In this document: positions 21,221 through 30,797 of the stretch, piece after piece | How positions within the stretch are numbered: the stretch's first letter is position 1 | Layout: each line of letters begins with the position of its first letter | Origin: Phytophthora sp. 'mugwort' | Lineage: Eukaryota; Oomycota; Peronosporomycetes; Peronosporales; Peronosporaceae | DNA: 64,000 nt | Direction of reading: 5' to 3' | Assembly (NCBI GenBank): GCA_033558025.1 | Contig: JAUCEF010000004.1 | Span: forward strand, 1,488,001 to 1,552,000 | The notes under the pieces: generated by a model | Told to the model about the DNA's origin: nothing | Database searches by the model: none | Seen by the model: the letters and a program-made list of their open reading frames with translations, nothing else | Position numbers and translations under genes: made by a program

Positions 21221-21285
21221 AACGTGGATCCACGGTGGATTATCTCTGGATCTACCATGGATCCACCCTGGATACACCTGGATGT
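21221..21285. repeat. cluster of TGGATCCA-like palindromes
   Basis: About 65 bp contain GTGGATCCAC, GTGGATTAT, TGGATCTACC, ATGGATCCACC and TGGATACACC in close succession, alternately oriented copies of one 10-mer. It sits just beyond the 5' end of the Ulp1-bearing element's reading frames and could be that element's terminus. Confidence 0.6.
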
Positions 21286-21399
21286 GTACAGAACTCGCTC
21301 TCTCTTCTGACACCGCGCTTAAGTGATAACATGTAAGGCAGTTATAAAATTGCTTTATAAAGGTGGATAGTCCCGCCTTCACGTTTTGAAATCCGCAAG

Positions 21400-22042
21400 A
21401 AGACGGGAAAACCGACCGGCCGTCGCCTCTGCTTGGTCACTTTGCAAGTGATCTCAAGCTGCTCAAGCAACCGCGCCCACGTTTGGGTCGAGCAGCAAAA
21501 CCCCGCTGCTTCGACGGCAAAATGCCTGAGGCGTATGGCTTTACGTACAGAAACAACAAGAATGCCTGGATGACGGGGCGCTCTACCGTGAATGACTGCG
21601 TGATCTAGACCGCGACATGCGTGCCGCAGGCCGGCACATTCTGCTGTCCTGGACAACGCCTCGTCACACAAGACAGGTGACCTTGCACTCACCAATGTGC
21701 AGGTGTGCAAGCTTCCTCCTAACACTACCCCTTTCCTCAGCCGACGGACGCCGGCATCATCACAGCCTTCAAGCAGCGATATCGGCGGAAATAACTGGAG
21801 AGTGTCTTCAGCAAGATGAAGCGCCACGATCCCATCAACAAGGACGCCTACGCAGTCAATCAGAGGCAGTAATGCAGTGGAGCGAGGAGATCTGGCAAGA
21901 CATGAAGAACGCAGACACTATCAGTAACTGCTTTCGTCACACCGGAGTTGTCTTCAATGGTGTTGACGAGTGCTGTTGCAGCTACGGAGACGACGTGAGC
22001 GTGACCGAGACCGTCGTGCGCGCGTCTCAGCTGCACTTGTAG
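21400..22042 (+). pseudogene. pogo/Tigger-type DDE transposase, C-terminal half
   Basis: Read across frames, the plus strand gives KMPEAYGFTYRNNKNAWMTG, then RDMRAAGRHILL, then VLDNASSHKTGDLALTNV (catalytic Asp), then LPPNTTPFL-PTDAGIITAF (third catalytic Asp). This is the order in CENP-B/Tigger-like transposases. The segments lie in different frames around 21640-21760, so indels have killed it. The N-terminal DNA-binding part was not seen. This copy is separate from the pogo fragment at 39.1 kb and the fuller element at 59-61 kb. Confidence 0.65.
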
Positions 22043-22881
22043 AAATATATGGCCTTTGATAACAAATTTGACTTCGAGATTATGAACAGTGGTACCGAGG
22101 TCAGAAGTGAGGGCGAAATCTGTACCGGCTTACAGTAATATTACTCATTGTGTAAAGGTACGTAACCCATCTGTATTTGTGAGGGTGCATCTGTACTTTT
22201 GCGTATTTTACTGTATTTCTTGACATGCCTCAATAGCCAATTTGTTCCTGCTAGCTAGAAGTTTAAAAAGGTGTTTCTTCTCTATCGGCATCCCACCAAC
22301 AATACCATGACGACTTGCGAAAGTGAGGAAACCAAGCCCGCTCCTACAGCGATTACACGTGCGCCAATGCGGTTCCCCACAGCCCTGTGACCATTGATGC
22401 GTCATCAACGGGCTCCAGCAGTCCAGCTGTCGCCGCGACTCCAGCGGTCGGAATGATTGACATTACGGAATATGGGGTGACCTGAGCAGCAACGCGTGCT
22501 TGCGATGTACCTTAGACGCTTTCGTGTTCGTGTCTGAAAGAGGGTCACTACGAAGCGGAAGAGGCCGGAGACAGTGCTCGCTGCAGTGAGGAAAGACTAG
22601 ATAAAGCTCGTTTGCCAGACTTCCTTTCGGTCCAAGGTCGCCGTGGATACCCCAACGCTGGACAGAGGCCAAGTCGACGCCGAATGCACCGACTGCGGTC
22701 ACGTCGTGTTCATCGCTATCGGCTGCTGTGGCGCATCCCGCGCAAGTGACGGCTGATGTTCACATGACCAGCTTCCAGCCAGGTGTACTAGCCCCAGTAA
22801 TCCAGAGCGCAGCACGGACCATCCTCCACACCCTTCAAATAAGTTGCTATAAGAGACCGAGTTCATCGACCCTAGAGTTTC
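22043..22881. other. spacer
   Basis: No supported gene. Short frames only; the 5' end of the DUF7869-like gene may start within 22450-22880 but could not be read. Confidence 0.3.
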
Positions 22882-24353
22882 GTGGTTAAGCCTTCAAAGA
22901 TTCCTGAGCATCAGACAGAAAACGAGGCGTTGAGGCACGGTTTTACCACTGGCATGTGGAGAAAATACACTGCAGAGAAGCAATGCGAAAATGAAGAGGA
23001 GGATGTAAGTGTCTATTTGATGGATTCCGATCTACGGGCTCGTGTCACGGAGACCATACAAGCCGATACGTGCTAGAACCGCTGGGTAGAGGGGAAGGTC
23101 AAGGAGCTGGAATCGCTGCTGTGCTTGTTGTCGCAGACGTCGAAGACGGAGAGGATGATAAGCCTGCATACTTCGATCGCGGTACTCGTGGTGGCACCCA
23201 CGGCGCAGCGTAATCGCGGACAAGTCTTGCGCGAGACATTTCACTATTTACTACCATTGTGGGACAGGTGTGCAGCGCTGTTGTCGCCCTCTATTATGGA
23301 GTGGTGTCGTTGACCATACCGCGCTACAGGACACGCATTCGCTAGGAAAATATTAATATCGCTAGTTCCGGCAACAAGCTCAACAAGCGTGCAGCGCAAG
23401 TGGATGTTGTCTGACTGGTCAAGTGGGTCAAGGAGTTTGCGGAAGAAGTAGGCAAAGTGGTGCCAGTGCGGATGCAGAAGAAGACTGACGGTACTGCTCC
23501 AAAGTACTACAGTAGTGAGCTGTACACACTCTTACCAGCCCATTTCGCGTGGGATTCTGTCTACGACGAAATGCACGAATTTGCCGAGTCCGGCCTGATC
23601 ATGCGAGAGCCTGTGCGCTCAGCGATGAGGAAGCTCATTACGCTTCATTGCCCTACGATCCGGATCCGGACTCCATGGAGCAACGTATGCGATACTTGCG
23701 CGACATATCACGCTGGAATGTGGAGCGGCACTACGACGGAAAAGACGGAGGTTCTCGGCCGCCACATAGAATCTACTCGACGTATTCCGTACGTTTGTAT
23801 CCGACCGTTAGTAACATTTAGTCTGACTTGAGGTAACTAACGGTGAACGTTGGTAACATTGTGATTGCCAACAGCCGTGAGTACAAGAAGGACAAAGCAG
23901 CTGCTGAAGATGATCATGCCGTCGTGGTGATGGACTTTTCACAGAATCTCACGCTTCCCAGTGTTGCCAACTCGCCATCTCTATGCTACTTTCGCTCCCT
24001 GATATTCTGTGAGTTGCTTCGGGATCTATTACGAGAACGAAGGTGTGCAAACAAACTACCTGTATGATGAAATGACGAGCGCCAAGGGCAGCGATCAGAT
24101 CAACTCTATGCTGAACCACTTCATCAAAACCAAGTTTTTTCGGGGGGAGGGGGGGGTAAGAAACGGTTCACTGTCTACGCAGACAATTGTTCGAAGCAAC
24201 GACTATGTGACCAAGTTTCTGCTTTCGCAGGTAGATACGGGTGTTCTAGATTCGGACTACAAGTGTTTTGTCAGGAGACACACAAAAACCTCGTGCGACC
24301 GTGGTTTCGGCCACATCCGCAAGCACCTGGGTTCTGTCGACTGATGGGAGACG
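22882..24353 (+). pseudogene. DUF7869-like transposon protein, segment 1 of 3
   Basis: The first block of an interrupted gene. In order: EFAEEVGKVVPVRMQKKTDG and KYYSSELYTLLPAHFAW; a CxxC block CPTIRIRTPWSNVCDTC; a probable intron about 23788-23875; then EYKKDKAAAEDDHAVVVMDFSQNLTLPSV, FGIYYENEGVQTNYLYDE, SAKGSDQINSMLNHFIKT, VYADNCSKQ and HTKTSCDRGFGHIRKHL. This layout (DFSQNLTLP, ADNC, GHTKxxCDxxFG) matches DUF7869 proteins, which look like retired DDE-type transposon proteins and are abundant in Phytophthora. Several frameshifts are present, including one beside a G-rich run near 24143. MULE-1 begins immediately after, and the gene resumes at 35854. Confidence 0.6.
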
Positions 24354-24482
24354 GCGGGGAAAGCTAAGGCGGGCCCGCCAGCTGGGGAGGGCCCTCACAG
24401 AAATGAACAATACAAGCACAAAACGCACATTATCGTCGGCAACGCTTGTCAGCGGATCTGCCGTTGCCGACGAAAATGGCTG
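24354..24482 (+). repeat. MULE-1 left terminal inverted repeat
   Basis: Inverted partner of 35725-35853. It contains an internal perfect 12-bp stem, TCGTCGGCAACG at 24433-24444 with CGTTGCCGACGA at 24462-24473, only partly kept in the right copy. Confidence 0.75.
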
Positions 24483-24987
24483 TGGCGTTCTGTTGCGCTC
24501 CACAGACAGGTTTAGCTATACAGGTTTAGATCATCAAGCCGGCCGCCATGCACAACAAAATCTAGCATCCTGATATTGCTGAAGTTCTGTCTCTACAATG
24601 CGCCCAGCGTTCCAGTCGACCGGCTACGCCGTAGTGAGCTTGCAGCTGCCTTCGTCGGTTATTGGCGCGCTCCTTGAAGAGGCCAAGAATTGGGCCTACT
24701 CCCCGGTAATCAGGGCATGTAGACAGTGCACTGGACGATAAGTCGGAAGCCAATCTCGATTCAGTTGAATGAGTTCAAAGCTGCGCACCGCAGCAAATGC
24801 AGTACAGGAAGATGATGCTGTACGGGACAGCAACCATACGCCTTGTGCGTTCTCGTTCATGCATTCGAGGCCAGGAGGGTCCGATCAAGATCCCCACCAA
24901 GACTACACAGGAGAAGTTCGTGCCGCTATAGCTGTGAGGTTCGCCGGTACTGTTCCAGCTAGTGTGATTCTATCATTGGAAACTGCG

Positions 24988-25054
24988 ACCAGAATTCGAG
25001 TGTTTGCTGGCTGTTTTGAGTATGCAAACAGCCAGCAAAAACTCGAATTCTGGT
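24988..25054. repeat. foldback hairpin, 30-bp stem, 7-nt loop
   Basis: Left arm 24988-25017 (starts ACCAGAATTCGAGT) pairs with right arm 25025-25054 with one mismatch. It lies inside MULE-1. The symmetry suggests inverted duplication of a short stretch rather than a functional site. Confidence 0.85.
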
Positions 25055-25249
25055 CCCAGACCCCAGAAAGAGCTAGTATTAGATATACCACCGTGATATG
25101 CAGCAGTGTTTCGAGGTGACCGGTTTCACAGTGGAGTAAGCTACACCGCGTCAAACTATCGACTCCACTGCTATCTATTTGGCAAAGGCATGAATTGGAC
25201 GCCCGACGTTGTGTCTAACACTCTTTTCGTGTGCCAATACTGTTGACAC

Positions 25250-25438
25250 TTGGAGAATACATCTAGTCGTATACGTCAGCATCGATACTTCTTCGGCGAA
25301 AATCCTGATGCAGAAGCACACCGAATTGCACGACGAGAGAAACAGAACCGTCGGGGTATATTCCCCTGCAAAAGCTGCGACATGGTTTTCGATGTTCGCA
25401 GTACACTGCGCTCTCATGCTACTTCCCATCATGAGTAA
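25250..25438 (+). other. C2H2 zinc-finger open frame inside MULE-1
   Basis: An open frame on the strand opposite the MULE transposase, ending IFPCKSCDMVFDVRSTLRSHA then TSHHE: C-x2-C, the hydrophobic pair F...L, and paired histidines, a single classical C2H2 finger. No ATG precedes it in frame; the stretch upstream (24760-25250) is open only in pieces. It may be the remnant of a second MULE gene or a captured host exon. Confidence 0.45.
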
Positions 25439-25541
25439 ACTGTTTTTTTTTTATCTAAAAATATATTTTTTCCGTTCATTATCAAGGTTGTAAATTGGAG
25501 GTTATTGTGTGGAATCATACACTAAAGTTAAGAGTATGGGT

Positions 25542-26050
25542 TCAAGCCCGCATATCCCCACGAACGTGCAGGTGTGTGACGTTGATGGAAAACATCCGTG
25601 AAGCTCGGCAGGGTTTGTCCTTGTTGCTGCGATGCTTGAGTAGAATCCGATTCTTGTGCTCCGAAAACAGTAGGATCTGGTGCTGGGAACGTGGTCGGTT
25701 TAACTTTTGATTATTATTCTGGACGCGCTCAAAGTAGACAGGATCTCTTGCTGTCCTGTTCCACCATTGTTTCTTTTGTAGGTGTTCAGTCTTGCTTTCC
25801 GTGTTTTTCCCTCTAGCTGGAGGGGGCCTAGGACACGGTCTGTAGCTTGTCGTTCGTGCTATTCTCCACTCTGGATCCAGCAATGTTTGCCAAACTGGTC
25901 CGGCAACAAACACAAACGTCCTTCCGATTCATGCGTATGGTCTTCCATGCACAACCCGAAAGGTGCAAGTGCAGCTCGTTCCGGTTTCGTCATTAACAAT
26001 GATACGACGAACCATGTTCCAGTTTATCCGTTGCGCAATTTGCAATAATA
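25542..26050 (-). pseudogene. MULE-1 transposase, C-terminal segment
   Basis: The continuation of the MULE reading beyond PB-A. Right after the TTAA it reads toward IVNDETGTSCTCTFRVVHG, a SWIM-type zinc-finger start (CxC...), then TLLDPEWRIAR...RPPPARGKNTESK and RTARDPVYFERVQ, the usual basic tail of oomycete MULE proteins. Frameshifted between segments. Confidence 0.6.
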
Positions 26051-26148
26051 TTAACCCTCCGAAGACGGAGTTTCCCCCGACATTATATGCTGACACGGAA
26101 GTTATAACGATCTCTTGAATAATATTATGAGCTGTTCTGAAGGGCTTG

Positions 26149-26412
26149 CTAGAAGGTGCAACGGCATAAAAATAGATCAGCCGTCTCCTCCGTCTCAGAC
26201 TTATCTGCCTCCTTCGACTCCTCCTCCTCCGTCTTGGCCTTCTTGGCAACTTGCTCGTCGTTCGCTTCCATCTCCTCGCGTTCACGCCGCTTCGTCGAAC
26301 CTTCAGCTTCAGATTGAGCAGGCACCTCCTTCTCAACCGTCTCCTGTGCTGCCTCGTCTTCCGGTGTCTCCTCTGCTTTCTCTACAGTGTCGGGCGCCAC
26401 AAATCCATTCAT
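26149..26412 (-). CDS. acidic host-like open frame inside PB-A
   Basis: An 87-codon frame from ATG at 26412: MNGFVAPDTVEKAEETPEDE, a Glu/Lys-rich body including KRREREEMEANDEQVAKKAK, ending in LFLCRCTF. Codons are GC-rich and host-like, unlike the surrounding transposon DNA. The composition suits the N-terminus of a nuclear protein, truncated where host-like sequence stops near 26165. It lies antisense between the PB-A left end and the transposase start. Either a captured host exon or an accessory piggyBac frame. Confidence 0.45.
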   Translation of the reverse strand: MNGFVAPDTVEKAEETPEDEAAQETVEKEVPAQSEAEGSTKRREREEMEANDEQVAKKAKTEEEESKEADKSETEETADLFLCRCTF

Positions 26413-26548
26413 TTGATTAGTGAAATGCTATCAAACCGTCGTTTTGATTGGCCACCTCAGCGGGGGGGGGTAGGAGTAAAAATAGACATAAATTCAAAAA
26501 TTTGATTCTCTCGTCACCGCTCACTCGCTGCTGGACGCGTGGCGCCAA

Positions 26549-29500
26549 ATGGACAGCGACTTCAAGCTTGTATGGAGATATCTCCGTCGTGAACACTGGA
26601 AATCAGTTCCATCTCGGGGCCTTGGCTACCGGTACGTCGATAGAAACACGCTCTTCTCTCACGGGTTAGCTGACCTACGTTGCTTTGCTGTTATAGGCAC
26701 GATTACATCAAACCTGGGCGCTCTCGCAAGACAGGCGAGTACGGCGTGGACTATTTTAGTAGCGAGCAGGAGCTTCTAGACTACATTCGGTCGGACAAGG
26801 ATCTATGCAGTCGAGTATTTCCCGACGAGGACCAGGGATTGCCAGCAGAGGACAGCAGCCGTACAAGTAAGTTCGTGCTTTCGTAATATCGCTGCGCTCG
26901 CTCACTCAAGTGCTGCTTACGTGTTGCAGAGCGTTTGCGAGAAGATGCCGCTCAGTCTGTGAGTACTCCACCACGGCCAAAGCGCACTCGTAAGGGGCGA
27001 GCTTCTTCCGCGGCAAGCAGTGATGGTAAGACATATTTTATGCTGACAGGGGAGGTGCAAATATCCTGACATGTACCGTTTTGTGTTAGACGCGGTTGCT
27101 GATTCGCTCTCTGACAGCAACAGTGAATACACGCCTGATACCGATCAGGGAGAGGAGCGCGATGATGTGGCAGCGGCTGCGTCTTCGTCTACCACAGCAA
27201 CGGATGCATCTACCAGATCGCGCAGTCTTTCCCATCTACAATGTATGCTTTGCACCGACTGGACCCCAACCTTTTCACCTCAGACGGAGAACCGAGCTTG
27301 GGATCAGATCAAGAAGCAGCATCAGAAGTAGAAGGTGTCCTAGACGACGTCTCATCTTCAGAGGAAGGAGCAAGAGAACGAGGCGCTTCCCAACAAATTA
27401 GCGGAAATGGCAGCGGCGTTGGATCTTGAAAAACGGGTTCGAGGTAAGACGCATCCTGACGTGGAAGGCATAAACGGCAGCTCAATCCTGACACAGTCAG
27501 TGTCACGATAGGCTATGCTGACAATGTCAGCATAAACCCGCACATTTATGCTGACAATCTGTGTTGTGCATGCAGATTCGTTTGCTTTGTATGGCGATGT
27601 GGAGCTGCGTGAGATGGCGACGGACAGGTGGGATGTCTTGACAGAAATCAAGATAGTTGAGGCGGACAGCATCGCCGACGTGGACGCTCTGTATTCCGGA
27701 TATTGTGGACCAAGTAACCGATAATGGAGCGCGGGCTAAACATACTGGAACTCTACTTCTTCTTCCTCCCCAAGACGATGTGGCAGCACATTGCTTCCGA
27801 ATCACATCGCTACTGGAAGCAGACCCTCGATGACCGGATAGAGAAGGCCTCTTAGCGCAGCCGCCCGCAACTGGAGAGAGCCAACGCCCACCTTCCAGCC
27901 GAGAGCGGATTTGAGCCAAGCTGAACAAGTTCCAGAAGTTCAACCGCACGAGCTGTTGTATTGGATAGGGCTGCTCGTCGCCCGAATGATGGCGTCAAAG
28001 AAGCGGTTGGCAGATCACTGATCGAGCATCCGGCGCGGTGTCATTCCTCCAGGCACGCTTGGACGCGTCATGGTGTGCGACAGATTCAAAGATATCACTA
28101 GGTTTCTTCACTTTAAACAATTAAGATGAAATGGCAAAGCTCGACCGAGCATGGAAGTTGCGGCTGGTTCTAGCTACTGTCGAGCGTACATTTCGGGCGG
28201 GGTACATATTGGGCTCGCGCATATCGATAGACGAAGGGATACTGTCGTGCAAGAATTGCCACAACCCGACAAGAACCTATCTCAAAGACAAGCCCCTCAA
28301 ATGGGGGTCGAAGTGTGCGATGACCTGCTGCGCCTACTCGGGGTGCTGTATGCGGTAAGTTGTGCTATGCTGACACGGATGCTATAGTTTACTGACCATA
28401 TCTTGACATGAACAGGACTGAGCTGGACGTTGGAAAGAAGCACCATATGCACCAAAAGCGGGCCGGCAGCAGTGGTGAGAAACCTGTCTTGCCTCTTCGA
28501 AGGGCAGCCCTATCAAAGGCGACGAGTTGTTTTTCCTGATCGCTTCTACACATCAGTACCGCTCGTGCAGCACCATGGGTTTCCATTTCTGCGGAACGAT
28601 CCAGAAGAATCGGCTGGGTTGGTCCAAGGACGTAACTTATAGCTTCAAGAAGCGCCCGAAAAAAACTCCGCGGGGAACTTTCAAGTTGGCCACCTCACGA
28701 GAGGAGCCAGGGCTCGTTGCGCTTGGGTGGGTCGATAATAACCCCGTCTACTTTTGGCGTCACGACTAAGCACCACCCTCACCACTGTCGAGCGCCGTGA
28801 GAAGAATGGTTCGGTCACTATGGTGGTTTGTCCCAAGCTGGTCCGAGAGTATCAAACGTACATGGGGGGAGTAGACAAGCACGATCAACTTCGACTTCAA
28901 TCATACTCGATCCAGCTGAGTACACAGTATGTTCCACGTTGGTTTATGCTGTACGGGATGATTTGTTTTACTGATGTTATACTGACACTGTCTGTTGTAT
29001 AGCTTCAATAAGTATCATCACTCGTTGTTTTAGGTCTTGTGAACATTGCTATCGTCAACGCGTATATAAATTCACAGCTGTATTAGCGAGAAGAGGAAGA
29101 AGAGGAAGAAGGGGAAGATGTCCCACCACGACTTTATGGCTGCACTGCACGAAGCCCTTATTGCAAGGAGCGAGTCCGACTTCACGACGACAACTCCACG
29201 CCAGTCTTCACGAATGGTAGCGACGTCAGCGAAGAGCGATGGGGCACTGATGGTGCCTTCAGAGCACACTCTGGTGCAGATCACCGACACGATAGTCAAC
29301 AATGGGGTAACACGCTTGCGGCAGCGGCTGCAGGGTATGCGCACTGCTGGCGCGCGAGGAAGGCAAAAAGCGGCCTGGAACAACGACTTGGTACTGTCAG
29401 AAGTGCTCTACAAACCGGCGAGGACTTATCTTCATATGCAACAAGATAAGGAACCACCCGTCGAACCCAGGACTTACGTGCTCGCAGATCTTTCACTCCG

Positions 29501-29645
29501 TGTAGCGCAATGGAGAGTTTGCACCCACATCTTCCAAGGTCCGCGATCGAGTTCTTCAGAAATTGCATCCGACACAGAGATAGTCGTAACAGTAACTACT
29601 TTCCCATGGTGCATGTTTCATCAATATGACTTCTTACTATGCTAG
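26549..29645 (+). pseudogene. PB-A piggyBac transposase (DDE_Tnp_1_7), broken
   Basis: From ATG at 26549, exons separated by short introns: MDSDFKLVWRYLRREHWKSV, then HDYIKPGRSRKTGEYGVDYF, an acidic Ser-rich linker (27090-27430), ILELYFFFLPKTMWQHIASE near 27745, then the catalytic core SIDEGILSCKN...TYLKDKPLKWGSK (about 28210-28310), DRFYTSVPLV (28536-28565) and WVDNNPVYFW (28728-28757), and MGGVDKHDQLRLQSYS (28863-28910). The three core acidic positions are present, but at least four stops or frameshifts occur (e.g. after SGYCGPSNR at 27722). Introns at about 27026-27089, 27444-27575 and 28355-28415 each contain the CTGACA motif. Confidence 0.75.
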
Positions 29646-29923
29646 CAAGAACGTCTCCGCTTCAGAACATACTAAACGTAACTTCCGCTCCCTGCGGTAC
29701 AACTCCAACTTTTTTGAAAATCTTGCTGCCACAGCCACACTACCCTAACCATTGCGGGAATTATTATCGAGTAGCTTAGCTACACGGTGTGCGTAGACGA
29801 CACATAAAAAAAAAAAATAGTTAGTATGGGTTAAAGTATGTGCAGTGTAGCTAATATAATAAATAAACCGTCCAGGAAAGTTTATTAAACCATCCATGTC
29901 AGCCGCCGTCCCCGAAGGGTTAA

Positions 29924-30793
29924 TTCGCACACAAGCATCGAACTCTGAATAATGAAGTTGATGAGGGACGATGGTCTCGTTCCGACACAGTTTTGCAGGG
30001 GTGGTGTTTGCGGTGGAATGCCACCAAGGCAGCAACGTTTTCAAAACGGTGAACAGATAACCGCGAGCTGACTTTATCCGATGCTTGCATTGCGCATGAG
30101 TATCTTCCACGGTAGGCGTGTCACGTACACCGAAGTGCATGAGGATGTCGAGTCTGACTTTCACGATCTTGTCTTCATATTTCCACCAATATCATCGAGA
30201 TACGTAGCCAGCTGCGCATTTGACCTCACTACCGCCGCATTATTTCCTTGTAGATCTTCTTCAGATTCAGAATCCACAGTCCGAAAGAAAAGAGCCATGA
30301 ATTTGTCAGTCACCAAGTGCTGACACTCTTAGGCTGGTCGTGGGCTGCATTCGCGACTGTGATTTTTCCCAGCACCTCTCTAGTCTTACTTAGCACATCC
30401 TTAATTATGTGCCATCCACAAATTATCGTGGGAACATCGGGAAAAACAGCGGCAAGAGCATTCATCAACGCCTGATCTCTGTCTGTAAAAAACACGCGAG
30501 GTTCTGGAACATCATATTCCAGCATCATGAGACGCAGCATATTCAGGGCCCAAGTATAGTCAGGCTTCTGTTCACCTGGAAGCCAGGCCTGGTAGATAGG
30601 AAATACTGTGTCCATTCCAGTGAGCGCAATGACGTTCAGGAGGGGAAGGTCAAGCTTGCTCGTCTTGTAAGTACATTACCAGAATGTCCGAGTTGGACTT
30701 GTAGAATTTCGCCGATGCCGGATGCGCACACAACAAATAGTTCAGACGTTGGGTCTGTGGGTAAAGCCAATAGATACGCTCATTGTGGAGGTT
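29924..30793 (-). pseudogene. MULE-1 transposase, middle (catalytic) segment
   Basis: Between the two piggyBac insertions the minus strand reads ERIYWLYPQTQRLNYLLCAHP, then CTYKTSKLDLPLLNVIALTG (first catalytic Asp before CTYKT lost to a 1-nt shift that leaves a stop), DYTWALNMLRLMML, and EPRVFFTDRDQALMNALAAVF (second Asp), followed by CGWHIIKDVL and KCKHRIKSARGYLFTVLKTL. This is the MULE transposase domain. The frame is cut at FDACVRIN exactly where the TTAA of PB-A lies. Confidence 0.75.
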
Positions 30794-30797
30794 TTAA

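Larger units (their letters stand above)
26055..29919 (+). mobile_element. piggyBac element PB-A, inserted in MULE-1
   Basis: Flanked by TTAA at 26051-26054 and 29920-29923. The termini are CCCTCCGAAGACGG on the left and, inverted, CCCTTCGGGGACGG on the right. Length 3865 bp. It holds a plus-strand intron-bearing transposase gene and an antisense acidic frame near the left end. Removing it and one TTAA rejoins the MULE transposase (FDACVRIN... to ...IIANCA). The 10-mer TATGCTGACA occurs five times inside. Confidence 0.85.

Noticed and set aside
25530..25560. tRNA T-arm-like sequence (GGGTTCAAGCCC)
   Set aside because: No anticodon arm or acceptor stem around it; it lies in a MULE pseudogene.
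26086..28375. TGCTGACA in PB-A introns as ordinary branch points
   Set aside because: CTGAC does fit a branch-point consensus and may explain some copies. It does not explain the full shared 10-mer, its presence at the element ends, the inverted copy, or the non-branch-like motifs of PB-B and PB-C. Kept as the main counter-hypothesis.
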